A DNA stretch of 64,000 nt, taken from Emmonsiellopsis sp. PD_33 (taxonomy: Eukaryota > Ascomycota > Eurotiomycetes > Onygenales > Ajellomycetaceae). The translations under genes and the position numbers were made by a program. The stretch lies in contig JANTQF010000028.1 of the NCBI GenBank assembly GCA_032988165.1, positions 142,693 to 206,692 of the forward strand, written 5' to 3'. The notes below the pieces were generated by a model that was given only the letters and a program-made list of their open reading frames with translations, had not been told where the DNA came from and made no database searches. This document shows, piece after piece, positions 37,866-49,259 of the stretch (position 1 is its first letter; every line of letters begins with the position of its first letter).

Positions 37866-38921
37866 TTAAAACCCCCTCTGCACCGCCCAAAAATAATTCC
37901 CCCACCTCTCCGCCCCAGGCACCATCCTCCACCCAACGCCCGGAAAATACATCGCACCCACACACTTCCACCTCCTCTTCTCATTACCCGCACCCGCACC
38001 AGCACCAGCACCAACCCACCCCCTCAACTCCTCCGGATTCACAAACTTCCCCCACTCATGCGTACCCCTCGGCACCACGCCAATTGGCCACGGCGCCTCC
38101 GCAATCACCTGATTAACTACGTACGCGGGCCAGGTGCGCGCGATCGTCGAGCCGATCAGCCAGCCGCCCGGTTGGAGGAGGGAGAGGGCTTGGTGGAGGA
38201 AGGAGCGCGGGGAGGAGGTGGAGTTTGGGTCGACGTGTTCGAGGACTTCGAAGAGGGTTATTATGTTGAATTTTTCGGGGGGTGTGTTGGGTGTGTTGGG
38301 TGTGGGTGCGACGAGCGCTTCCAGCGTGGTGTTTTCGTATCTGAACGCTTTGGAGAGGAGGTGGGAGTAGACGTGTGGATCGGCGCGGGCGTGGTTTGTG
38401 GCGATTTTTATCATGGTTGGTGAGGGGTCGATGGCGAGGATTGAACGGGCGTGGGTTACTGGGGATAGTGATAGTGATTGGGTTGGGGAGGGGGAGGGGA
38501 TGGTGCGCGCGAGGGATTCGGCGAATATCCCGCCCCCGCAGCCTATGTCTAGGTATGTGAGGCCTTGGTCTTGGTCTTCAGCTTGTGCGTGTCCATCTAT
38601 GTTTGTATTGCTGGTGCTGGTGCTGGTTTGTATTTTATGCTTCGGAAACGACTCTGCCAAACACTCCGCGATAAACTCGTGGCGGAGCGGGTTCATGAGG
38701 TGGAGGATTCGCGAGGGACCCAGCGGGTCCCACCAGCTGCTGGCCAGCGAGGAGAAGTGGGTGAGTTCATCGGGGGAGACGGAGGAGGAGGATGAAGAGG
38801 TTGAGTGCGCGCGGTTTATTATGTTATTATGGAATCGTGCGGTGCTTCGCGGGGCGTGGCGGAGGAGGAGGGAGAGGTTCCGCGCCGCGCTGGCGGTTGG
38901 GCGGAGAGGGTTGAGGGACAT
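37866..38921 (-). CDS. COQ3: Ubiquinone biosynthesis O-methyltransferase, mitochondrial (Coq3)
   Basis: A single-exon frame of 351 residues. Coq3 methylates the two phenolic oxygens during coenzyme Q synthesis, using S-adenosylmethionine, on the matrix side of the mitochondrial inner membrane. The N-terminus is rich in Arg and Ser with no acidic residue (MSLNPLRPTASAARNLSLLL), as in a matrix presequence. The family block SSWWDPLGPSRILHLMNPLR (about 61-80) precedes the methyltransferase glycine loop LDIGCGGGIFAESLA (about 124-138). Further motifs are FNIITLFEVLEHVD and LLQPGGWLIGSTIARTW. A Gly/Ala repeat (GAGAGAGAG) and Ser/Thr-rich and Asn/Thr insertions expand the loops compared with yeast. 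The ENA gene follows upstream in the same orientation with a 724-bp gap. Confidence 0.95.
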   Translation of the reverse strand: MSLNPLRPTASAARNLSLLLRHAPRSTARFHNNIINRAHSTSSSSSSVSPDELTHFSSLASSWWDPLGPSRILHLMNPLRHEFIAECLAESFPKHKIQTSTSTSNTNIDGHAQAEDQDQGLTYLDIGCGGGIFAESLARTIPSPSPTQSLSLSPVTHARSILAIDPSPTMIKIATNHARADPHVYSHLLSKAFRYENTTLEALVAPTPNTPNTPPEKFNIITLFEVLEHVDPNSTSSPRSFLHQALSLLQPGGWLIGSTIARTWPAYVVNQVIAEAPWPIGVVPRGTHEWGKFVNPEELRGWVGAGAGAGAGNEKRRWKCVGAMYFPGVGWRMVPGAERWGNYFWAVQRGF

Positions 38922-39645
38922 TGTGTTTGTTGCCGAGGAGGCCGGGAGGGGGGGATTCTTCGTGGCTTGATGGAAATGGGGGTACCTGGGAGGCAGTTAG
39001 TGTCTATTGTATCTATCAATTAACGATTCGAGAGCTCAGAGGAGGAGGGGCCCGGAGTCTATCGCGATGCCAATTGCTTGTTGCTCCCTAGGGGCGGGGG
39101 GCAGGGACATACCTTGCGAAGTGCAATGCAGCTATCTGCAGTTCAAGAAGCCGCAGCGTTCAATGCGCCCTTCGTTCAATTGCTGCCATGCTCGCTCTCC
39201 TTGTCCAGTGTTGGATGAGGTTGTCTCCAAAACATTTCTGAGGTCAGATGTGTGCAAACATGTCAAACACTTTTCTTGGCATTCCCGCTGCATCAACCCC
39301 GTCTTGCTAATAATTAACAAAAATAGGAGGGAAGCAAGAAACATTAGTATGTTCATCTCAATATATCATTAACATGTTAACTACTGAAACTCTTCATTAC
39401 ATTGCATTACACATCATCAAGGAACCCCCTATTTTATATCAACAGCATAGGAAAAGAAAAAAGAGAAAAATTAAAGCAACATCGCCATCATCTCCCTGCC
39501 TCCTCCACATCCTCTATGAGACGTCAGAAAAACAAAACCCCTCCAAGGAAAAAGGCAAAAAGGTATCATCCGCGATATATAATCCCAGAAACAGGACCAA
39601 GAAGAGGGCAAATGAAAATAAAAGGAAAAAAAATTAAAATCCCAT
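38922..39645. other. Intergenic region upstream of COQ3 / downstream of ENA
   Basis: About 0.7 kb. The part next to COQ3 is GC-normal and promoter-like; 39400-39645 is A-rich (on the plus strand) and likely the ENA 3' untranslated region. No gene seen. Confidence 0.5.
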
Positions 39646-42600
39646 CTAAACCTCCTCCGTCACCCGCCTCGGCACCCCATGGCTCCTGCTCCCACTAACA
39701 CTCGACCTCGAACTCTCGGGGCCAACACTCTTCTCACTGCCCCTCGTAAGCGTGCGTGCAAAGGAGAAGAATCCCTGCCGAAGCCCAAGCTCGTGGCTTG
39801 GCCAGTGGCGTCGGACTCCCGTAGCAGCAACACCACCGTAATCCTCTCCCTCCGCAAACCAGCCCGTCCGCCGCTTGATAGCCTTCCACGCCTCGATTCC
39901 AAGAACGAATACAAAAATGGAACCAAATGCCAGGCCCCATTCCCAGGTAATGCCCTTGTGCTTGAAGACCTTTGTGTTGAGACCGGGGATGTAGACGGCG
40001 GGGAAGACGGAGAGGGCGCCGATGACGACGGCCCAGAAGAGGAACTGGTTCTCCCACACGTCGTGGAAGAAGGGGATTGAGGGAACACGGTCCTCGCTAC
40101 GATCGCGGAGAGGGTCGAGGTGGAACATGCTGTTACGGAGGTGTTTGAATTCCCAGGCGGAAATAAGGATGAGCCAGGTAAGTTCAGCGAATACGGCAGC
40201 ACGGGCGCGGAAAACGACATCACAGGTGCCGTTGTCACCCTCGTTGCAATCGTGGCCAAGGCTGACTTTTCCGTCTCCTGCTCCGTATACGATAATGACG
40301 AACGTGAGAAGTGTACACGCTCCCATGATTATACCGTAGATCACCATGTCCGTGATAATTTGCCAAGTGAAAACACCCTTCTTGGTATCATGCGGTGGTC
40401 GGTGCATGACAGCTGAAGAGGCCTTTTCTCGGCCCAGACCAAAGGCAGGGAAGGAAGATGTCAACATGTTGATCCACAGAATCTGTAGCGGGGAGAGCGG
40501 AAATACGGAAACCTGATTCTCGTCTTGGAACCCGAGTCCGACGATGAGAAGCACAACCTCGCCCACATTGGATGTGAGGAGATGGAGGATAAATTTCTGA
40601 ATGTTCTCAAACATGCGTCGGCCTTCCTCAATTGCATTAACAATAGAGGCAAAATTGTCATCAGTGAGCACGATATCCGAAGCGGATTTGGCTACATCCG
40701 AACCGGCCATACCCATAGCGATACCAACATCTGCAGCTTGGAGCGAGGGAGCATCGTTGACACCGTCTCCTGTCATAGCACAATACCGTTGTCGACGGTG
40801 GAGGGCACCTATCATCCGAGTTTTCGTATCAGGGGCGCATCGGGCGATAACCAGGGGTAAGGAGGGCAAAGCGTCAATCTCGGCGTCGCTCATGCCGTCG
40901 AATTCAGATGCTGTTTTCACGAGAGAGCCAGCTTCTTCCGCAGATAGAGCTCCAGGGTTGCGAGGAAGGATACCGACTTCTTTGGCAATAGCGGTTGCAG
41001 TTGCTGGATGATCACCGGTAAGCATGTGGACACGAATTCCTGCCATGGTACATTCTGTAGACACAAAATTAGCAATCATATTTACGAAATGAGTTGAAAA
41101 GGGATGACTAAAACATACCTTTCACAGCATCCTTTGTTTCCAATCGAGGAGGATCATATAGACCGGCCAGACCAAGAAGGGTCAAGTCACTCTCAATATC
41201 CTCTCGTGGGATATTTGCATGAGGGTCAAAATCAGCAGGGCCGGCCTTTTTCGCAATTGCAAGGACACGCAGTCCCTGCTCAGCAAGGAAATCCATCTGC
41301 TCGAGGATCTTCTCCTTAGTTTCCGGTGTCATTGGCTCTTGATGATTTCCGGTTCCAACGGTGGTGCAAAGATCCAAGATTCTTTCCACAGCACCTTTGG
41401 TGAAAATGATTGTTCCAGATCCATCTCCGTGTCTGTAGACAACGGACATGCGTTTGACGCTGCTATCAAATGGATACTCAGACAGCTGCTTCCAGCCCTG
41501 CTGCGTCTCGAGGACCTTTTTACCAAGACCAAATCGGTGGGCAAACACCTGGAGCGCAATCTCAGTGGGGTCACCCATGGTCTGCCATCTGTCGGTCTCC
41601 TGATCAAGTCGAACGGTTGCGAGATTACACAGCGCTGCAGAGTGGATAAATTGCTCCAATTCTGGAACCACCTCGGGAAGGCTAGCCTCTTCGCTATCCT
41701 CCTCGACCTCGGGCTTTTCCTCGTTGCGTTCCTCAATTCGACGTTGATCACGCTCCTCTTTTTCGGCAGGGATGTCGAATTTCAAGGCAGCAGCAGAACG
41801 CAGTGTGTCTTGCTCCGCGCGTCTGCGTTCGCGCTCCTGCTCAGCTTCCACCTTGGAGGCTGGCGGTTGTCCCAAAGTGATAATTCCTCTCGTGGGATTG
41901 TTGGCATCGTCAGATTTGTGTAGGCTATAAATTCCAACACCGGGGATCCATGCCTTTCTTGTCACCATTTGCCCCTGTGTTAAAGTTCCGGTTTTATCAG
42001 AGCAAATGTTAGTGACGCCTCCCAAAGCCTCGAGCGCGCTCAGCTGTCTGACGACAACTCGGCGTTTCCGCATTTGCGTCATACCCACGACCATCGTGAT
42101 CGTCAAGACGGCAATAAGAGATTCGGGAATGATAGCAATACCTAGAACAGTTTAGTTAGAACACTTAACAAGATAGGGTTCCCAAAACATACCAGTAGAG
42201 ATTGCGTAGATGGCGACCTCATCCGTAACATGGAAGCGGTTGACGCCAAACACAATGATAGCCAACAAAATAGCACATCCAAACAGCGTATAGGCCAACT
42301 TGCTGAGCTTGATCTGCAAAGGCGTTCCCTCAGTGAGACCGAGGAATTTGCCAATGGAATCCCAGGTGCGGAGAGCACCGCCCTTGAAAGGTTGCCAGGT
42401 TCCATACTTCCTTCGAGACATGGAGCGGCCGGCCTTGCGCTTTTTGCCCTGCATGGATTGTGCGATCTTTCCAATTTCCGTGAACATGCCAGTGAAGACG
42501 ATTATGCCACGACCGCGACCCTTGGTGACAGTTGAGGAAGAGTAAGCCATGTTTATCCGGTCACCAACCCCAGTGTCCAGCTCGGTGCCGGTGGGGTTAA

Positions 42601-43548
42601 AATCGATATCCTTAGCTACAGGCATAGCTTCGCCAGTGAGGATCTTTTCATCGCACTCGAGGTTCATAGACTCTATAAGTCGAATATCGGCGGGCACAGT
42701 GTCACCCATTTTTATTTGAACGATATCACCGGGGACGACTTCACCAGACGGGATGGTGATTTCATGGCCGTTTCGGATCACAGTTGCGGACGGGGACGAA
42801 AGGGATCGGAGAGAGTCCATCTTCTTCTCGGCTTTGAATTCTTGGTAAAACCCGATGAGGACGTTTATGACGATAACAGCCGTGATGACACCCCCTTCAA
42901 CGTAATCGGAAACACCATAGGATAGGGCCATAGCTAAAACGAGGACCTATCTCCAGAGAATAGTATTACTATATATGTTCCCAACATGATATACATATCG
43001 AAATTTCGAAAGCATGTAAAATATAACCAGAAAAGAAGGGAAAGTAGTAATAGCTCTTCCACATTCTAGGGAAGAAGCGGAGTCACAGTGAAGACACATC
43101 TACAGCCACCCAAGACCTAATGAGGCTGGCAAACTACGTTCTCTTTGATCCCCGGTCTCATATCCAAAAGAACATGGCAAAAATACCACGGAACAATCAG
43201 AAAGGAGAGTGGGGACCAGGAAAAACGAAGCAACCAAAACAGCAGGCAATAAAGGACAGTGTGTTGATGCACGAACTGGGTTTATTTTATGGTAGGGGAT
43301 GGAAAAGCACGTACCAATATCATCGCATTCGAAATCTGTTTTCCCAACAGAGTATACCACTTGACACCCCCTTCACCTTCTAGTCGGTTGGGGCCATATC
43401 TGCCCTGCAGCTCGGGGATTTTGGCATCGGATAAGCCGGTTTCGTTGTTGGTATGGAGGAGTGAGGCGAGCTCGTCTACAGAGCAGAGAAAGGGGTGCCT
43501 TTCATACACCTGTTTGGCGTTGCCATCTTTGGCATCTTTGCCACCCAT
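39646..43548 (-). CDS. ENA: ENA-type (P-type IID) Na+/K+ efflux ATPase
   Basis: Exons 43548-43315, 42946-42193, 42141-41119 and 41054-39646 join in frame to 1139 residues, the usual length of fungal ENA pumps. ATP-driven export of Na+ (and K+) across the plasma membrane gives tolerance to salt and alkaline pH. Seen: cation-ATPase N-terminal domain (exon 1), actuator motif ILTGEAMPVAKD (the TGES position), membrane PESL (GIAIIPESLIAVL), phosphorylation site ICSDKTGTLTQG (about 374), MLTGDHPATA and TGDGVNDAPSL hinge motifs, and ten or so membrane helices. TGEAMPV and the basic GKKRKAGRSMSRRKYGTW segment after the actuator favour ENA over SERCA or PMCA pumps. A charged Glu/Arg-rich insert lies in the nucleotide domain (AEQERERRRAEQ). 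The start ATG at 43548 is the first in frame. The upstream region carries ten PacC-core sites. Confidence 0.93.
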
Positions 43549-44107
43549 CACGGATCCTTCTTCTCGAGGATACTAGGGTCTTATCAAAGCAGCGAGTTTG
43601 GGTTCTATATCAAACGAGCGGCTGTAAATGTATGTGGCAGTTGTTTCTACCGGAGTTATTAACCGTAGTCGGACGAGGCAGAATGATAGAATGGTCCAAA
43701 GGGCCGGACTGTGTAGTTCAGAGATTTAAAAACGAAAGGGTACTGGGCCAGTAAACCCATTCGAGTGACCTGACTATATAAATAGGCAACGGTTAGCCGG
43801 GAAGTCTTTTTTGACGAGAACGAAGCGTAAATAGCTATTAGATGACGTACCGGACAAAGTCTATACAGCAAGTCTAAGGTGCCGTTGCAAGATACAAGGA
43901 TCGAGGGGGGGCTGGTGGCCAGTATCAAGCCGGACACGCAGCAGAGATAGAGAGGACGGGAAGTCTTATCTACCCCGGAGGACAGAGGAAAGGTTGAGAT
44001 AACTGGGAAGAGAGAGTAATTCCTAGTCGAGGCCAGTTTAGCGCAGAAAGGATGTCCGTAGCTGAGAACGGGAGCAAGAACCAGCAGACGGCGGGCAGGC
44101 ACGGGGG

Positions 44108-44115
44108 TTTATATA
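44108..44115 (-). promoter_or_regulatory. TATA box of the ENA gene
   Basis: TATATAAA on the minus strand, about 560 bases upstream of the ENA ATG and correctly oriented. It implies a long 5' leader of roughly 500 bases. Assignment to ENA rests on orientation and the absence of another gene. Confidence 0.5.
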
Positions 44116-44264
44116 GCCAGGCCGGGAACTGGGAAGGGAAGCCGCGGAGGTGGAGGGGGCCCACAATGATGACAGAGCCGAGTGTTGCCCCCTCCCCCCC
44201 CCCCGCCCATTGGCCTGACCCATGGGCCCAGGGGCTAACTCTCCGAGCTGGCTGGTGGAAAGCT

Positions 44265-45035
44265 CTTGGCGCTTGGCGTGCTCCCGCCAGCTCCCCACGC
44301 GGTGGGGATTCTATCATCTCTGTGCATTCTATTATCTATACCCTGTTAGCCGAGACTCTTCCGGCTTTTTCTCTTACTTCATCACTCATGCAACCATGCC
44401 ACGAATGCCTGTTGGTGATCGTCAACCCCCAAGTGCAGCCGCCGTCGATTGGTCAATGGCAGACACTTTGGACGATCCGGGGGACGCAAGCAAAGCCAAC
44501 CGGGGATATGCTTTGCTTAAACAATGAGCCTAGACTCAATCTTTGGGTGGCGAACCACCACGCCAACCAGGTTTAAGGCGTGATGTGATTTCTCTCGTCG
44601 TTGCTGAATTCAAGAACAAGTTCGAAGGATGGCAGGGGCCCCGCTAGCGTCTTGGCGGGGGGCACGTGGGCTCTTGGCGCCGTCCGCTTCGACGATAAGG
44701 CAGACTGGGCGGGAGGAACCTTGGGAGTCCTTCCAGAAACTTCATATTTGCCCATGAAAAACCCGTCCCGGTGGCCCCAACAGCCAAGCCTTTCCTTTCC
44801 CTTCCCCTGCTCTGCACTCTCTTGGCGGAATCCTTTATCAGCATTTCCGCCCGCTGCCCGCGCCCCTTCCTGTGTCGCCAAGCCGCCAAGCATCCCCCCA
44901 TTGACCAGCGGAAAGCCGCCAAGGGCCACGTGATGGAGCGCCCCCTCCGCGTGGTTGAGTCACAGCCAATAGCGGGGCGGCGGTGACGTCAGTGCGCAGG
45001 GGAGGGAGGGGCCCGAGTGGCGGAACAGGCTTGGC
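44265..45035. promoter_or_regulatory. Cluster of ten GCCAAG (PacC-core) sites upstream of ENA
   Basis: GCCAAG or its complement CTTGGC starts at 44265, 44272, 44651, 44673, 44783, 44821, 44877, 44885, 44918 and 45030. GCCAGG variants are at 44116 and 45056. Chance predicts fewer than one GCCAAG in 771 bp of even composition. The PacC/Rim101 consensus is GCCARG, and ENA pumps are alkaline-induced through this pathway in other fungi. Confidence 0.65.
44927..44991. promoter_or_regulatory. Compact cluster: CACGTG, TGAGTCA, CCAAT, TGACGTCA
   Basis: Four classical sites lie within 65 bp: E-box CACGTG 44927-44932, Gcn4/AP-1-type TGAGTCA 44956-44962, CCAAT 44966-44970 and a perfect CRE palindrome TGACGTCA 44984-44991. 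The yeast ENA1 promoter is known to use a CRE-like site bound by Sko1 under Hog1 control. The cluster is about 1.4 kb from the ENA ATG and about 0.85 kb beyond the TATA box. Confidence 0.55.
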
Positions 45036-46612
45036 GACCTGCTTAGCTCAGCAACGCCAGGCAGGGATAGGTAGGAGCCGAGCGGGACACCAAATGCAGG
45101 AAGTGTTCGGGGTGCATTGATTGCACCATTGCCCATCCCTCTGCCATATGCCTTGTGCGTATCCTATCCTAGGTTTAATACATTTTGTACTAGTAACTAA
45201 CCTTTACACACACCGCATTTTTAACCCAATTCCCATCCCACACATGAATAGAAACAGGTGGAACTTGAAACGTTCAAACCCGGCCCAATACATAACCCAA
45301 CCCAGGGTGGGGGTGGTTCCGTGACCATGCCATGTCCACTGTTTCTGCCCTGCATCGGGCCGGTTTTAAATGTGAAATGGTGTGGGATGGAAATACGTGG
45401 GGGGGGAAGGGGGTGGATTGGCTCTTCTTTTACTATTAGTTAATGGTTAGGTATGTACATTCTTCATGGAAAAGCACATGTAGTTATTCAAGACCTGAAT
45501 TGATTGATGGATGGGTTCTATTTCTTGCCTGCATGGCTTGGCTGGTGAGGGCTGGCTTATTTCCTTTGCTATTTATTGTATGTATGTGACAATGTAGACT
45601 TGTTGGGCTGGGAGGGGTATTTGTATTAATCTCCCATAATAAAAACCCATCCATCATCACCCTTTATGGATAAAACTACAAACAGGAAGATAAGGTAGAT
45701 TATGCACCGTGACAGGTTCCATCAAGGAAGATCCTCAACACTCTTTGGGGAAAAAAGACCGCCCCCCCATGTTTCCCACCATTCGATTCCGGGACCGAGA
45801 ATGAAGAAAATCCAATCAACTGCAGGGCATATTTGACTGACAAACTAACCAACTAACTGACTGAATTGCATTTTCCTAGTCATATACACCTCACAGCAAC
45901 AAGCCAGCCTATTTCGGCTCCATGAACCACAGCAGCTCGTATAAACATATGCAAGCATGCGTATCTATCATATCCTATACAGACAAACACCAATGCCGGG
46001 CCTGAATAGCTAATTCAGAACGCCTTACGTTGCACCATTCATTCATTGCCTTATCTGAAGCGCGTGTCGTGTGCGAGTCCACGACGAGATTCCATCGCGT
46101 GGGAGGGGGGTAGGAGGTATTATGTATGTATGGCACAGCGGAACCATAACGATGAATGTTCTGAGCTACGTTTCGGGGAGAGTGAGTCGCTGAACGAACT
46201 GGGCAGTCAGTCAGTCGACTTTTCCTCTGGTATGTAGAAGCGGGGATAATGAGCCGCTACTGCTATCCAATAGAACAAACAAGCAATTGATTGCAGGTGC
46301 CCTATGCAAGGAACCAGAAGAGGAAATCTCGATTGGGTGGTAGATAGAGCCACGCGTGCGGGGGGTGATATCTATTAGATATTTTTCGTTTTTGTGGGAT
46401 GATGCGTATTTGGATCTGGGTATAATAAATACCCCATATGTATTTGCCATCATCAAGGATCAGCTTTCGGCATTCCGCATGTTGTGGTTCAGGAGTTTGT
46501 CACATCCGCCTTCTTTGGACCGTCGATAATCACTCCGCGCTCGCGGCTGGCTGGACAAAACATATACATGCTCAGGAGTTAAAGCAGCGCGACCCGGGGC
46601 GGGGGGGGGAAT

Positions 46613-49259
46613 CTATTTCCGGCCCCTCCCTTTCCCTTTCTTCTTCTTCTTCCCCCCCTCCTCCGCCTCCGGAACACTAACCGTCCCCCCAACCACATCC
46701 TCCGCCAACCCCCCGCCACCCCCCTCCCCCTCCCCCTCCTCCGCCGCCAACTCCTTCAACTTCTCCGCCCCACTAATAAAAAAGCTCAAATCCCTATTCT
46801 GCTCCTTCAAATCCTCATTCTCCACCTTCAACCTGCCCACCTCCCCATCCAAAAACGCCACTTTCTCCATCAAACTGCCATTCATCGCCTTCTCCTCCCG
46901 CCACTCCTTCTCCATATTCCTCGCCATAGTCTCAAATTTCTCCGCCCGCCGCTCTAACCGCGCTTTATCCCGCTCGAGGCTGGGGACCAGCTCGTTAACT
47001 AACGTATCATGCTGCGCTTGTAGCTTCGCTAGACTCGCCGTCGCGCGTTCAGCAGCCTCCTGCGCCGCCGTCGCTGCGGCGCTGGCTACAGAGGCCTTAT
47101 CAGCCGCGCGCTCCACGACTTCCTCGAAATACGTCCGCTGGCTCTCCAGCTGGCTGGTTAATAGATGTGTATATTCCACGCTCATATTCTCCAGCTTCTC
47201 GCGGGGTACCGCGTCAGCCCAGTCGGGCGGGTCAAGCGCGCTCTCCCCCGGGCCCGCAGCGGGGAGCTCGACGAGTTTCCCATCCGACTTGTTCTGGATG
47301 ATGCGGTGGACGTAGCCATCGCCAACATAATCCCATACGCGCTGCGTGTCGAGATCCATTGCGAATGTGTGGCCGGTTTCCTTGAAATGGGCAAAGGCGT
47401 GCGCCTCGTCGTACCGGCCGCAGCCCACGTTTCCGCAGATCAGACAGAGCCAGAGGTTCAGCTCGGAGTGGCAGACTGTGCATTCTGTCGGGCCGCCCGC
47501 CTGGTCGAGGCCGGCAAAGGATTGGGCGCGTTTTCCGAATTCATCCTGTGTGTAGCGGCAGACGGGGCAGCCGCTGCCTTTCCATTTCTGGAGACAGGTG
47601 CAGTGGAAGACATGCTGGCAGATTATAGTGAGGAGGCCGGTGGTTTCGTCCATTCGTTCGAGACAGACGGGGCAGGTGGGGAGTTCGATTAATGAGGGGG
47701 TTGGCGGGGCGAGGGGTTTTGTAGAGAGGGAGGTGGCCTGGGCTGATGACGATGAAGGGGTGAAGGGGTCGTTGCTCATGTCAGGGAACTTGCCCTCTGA
47801 GCCTGGCGCTTCGACTTGGATCTCGACTGTTTTTACAAAGACGACATGACACGTCTCGGGCTAGAACATCATCAGCATACCATACCCCCCCAACCCAAAG
47901 AAACGCAGAAGAAAACAAACCTCCATAGAATTGAAAACCTTCCCATTCCACTCCCTCTGCCACTCCCTCGCCTTCCTCCCGCTCCGAAACTTCATCAAAA
48001 CCATATACCGATTCGCGCGTGCCGTCCGAATCATTCGAAAATGACTAACCTCATCCCTCGTCTCCTCACCCACGAACCCCAAAAAGTCCGGCGGGGACAG
48101 ATACGACGGCACGGCAAGGATGCACAGCGTCGTGCAATCGCCCACGGGATGCGCCTGTGCTTGGACTAACGCTGATGCAGATGTAGATCCTGCCTCTTCA
48201 CCCACGACATCCGCACTGCCATATTGCTTCCTATTACCAGCCCCACCAATCCCTGCGCCCCTCGCCAAGGACGACCCCTTCAAATACGCCGCATCCTCGT
48301 CGTTGTCATCTTTGTACAATGCCGGCGTCTCCTCCGCATCACGGTACAGGTGCACAATACCCCAGACGCTGTCGGAGACCTTTTGGTCGAGCGGGACGTA
48401 TTTGCCCTTGGTGGCTAGGCCGCCGATGACGTTTGTGCCGATGCCCTTGGCGATTTGGTTGCTGTTTGTGCTGGTGCTGCTGTTGCTGGTGCTTTTTGAG
48501 AGGGCGTCGGTGGATGATGGGGGTTGGTGTGCATGCTGCTCATGCTGCTGGGGAGATTGGGACCGGTCTGGGAGAACCATGTCGATGCTTTGGATGGAGA
48601 TTTCGTCGAGACGTTTGTCTGTTTGGAGGCTGGAAGATGTTTGCTGAGTGTGATTATGGTTGTTTGATGAGGAGGAGGTTGTTGGGTCTATGACTGTCTG
48701 TTGTTGTGATTGCTGCTGAGTGTTGTTGCTGTGATTCATTCCCGATCCTGACAAGGCTTGACTTTGACGTTGAGTGTTCTTATCCTTGCCTAGTTATAGA
48801 AAAGTAAGGCATCAGTTAATCAATCAATCAATCAATGAAGCAATCAATCAATTAATCAAACGAAATCCCCTCCCCTCCACATCATCCAATCCCACCCACA
48901 ACCCAAAACCCAACAGAGAAAAAAAGAGAGAAGAGAGAAAACCCACCAACACCCCTCCTACCCTTCCTCCCCCTTATCCGAAAAGGCCTCAACGCCTCCC
49001 CGACAGCTTCAATCGCAAGCTCGCTTGCACACGTCTCACCAGAATCACCACCACAATCCCCCAACCAACCCGACTGCCGCTGCCGCTGCCGCTGGCGCCC
49101 CGATATCGAAATCGACTCCTCCCTCTTCTCCTTATCGTTATCGTTATCGTTATTATTCTTCTTATTATCGCCGCTATCCCTACCCCTACCCCTACTACCC
49201 CTCCTATTATCACTGGCTACTAAGAGTTCCAATGAAAGATGGTAGAAGTAGGCGGGCAT
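46613..49259 (-). CDS. ETP1: BRAP2/ETP1-type RING ubiquitin ligase
   Basis: Exons 49259-48962, 48789-47921 and 47860-46613 join in frame to 804 residues. Domain order matches BRAP2/Etp1. The short N-terminal motif MPAYFYHLSLELLV is followed by a low-complexity Gln/Asn/Ser linker. The BRAP2 RNA-recognition-like domain follows (WGIVHLYRD at about 241, TTLCILAVPSYLSPPDFLGF, PETCHVVFVKTVEI). Then come a RING finger (CPVCLERMDE, HVFHCTCLQKW, CPVCR; about 451-490), a UBP-type zinc finger (CTVCHSELNLWLCLICGNVGCGR in two parts, about 510-560), a long coiled coil (about 600-770) and a Lys-rich end (KKKKKGKGRGRK). BRAP2 proteins are ubiquitin-binding RING ligases in the cytoplasm; yeast Etp1 acts in ethanol tolerance and nutrient-linked turnover. 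Splicing GTAGG/CTAG and GTTTG/CTAG restores frame both times. The first intron is long (172 bp) and contains CAAT repeats. Confidence 0.92.
48812..48860. repeat. CAAT tetranucleotide repeat inside ETP1 intron 1
   Basis: TCAATCAATCAATCAATGAAG and further CAAT units lie 20-70 bases from the acceptor site of the first ETP1 intron. A simple microsatellite. Confidence 0.7.

Larger units (their letters stand above)
43549..46612. other. ENA upstream region and ETP1 downstream region (3.1 kb)
   Basis: No gene was recognised. From the ENA start outward it contains about 0.56 kb of leader, a TATA box at 44108, a GC-rich block of regulatory motifs (44116-45061), and then AT-normal DNA to the ETP1 stop. 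Several 90-175-residue frames in the GC-rich block overlap one another on both strands without any domain and are rejected. Confidence 0.5.

Noticed and set aside
37761..38423. 220-residue plus-strand ORF over COQ3
   Set aside because: Antisense shadow of the COQ3 coding sequence, Arg/Gly/Pro-rich without domains.
44601..44933. 110-118-residue ORFs on both strands upstream of ENA
   Set aside because: Mutually overlapping, GC-driven, no domains; the DNA is better explained as promoter.
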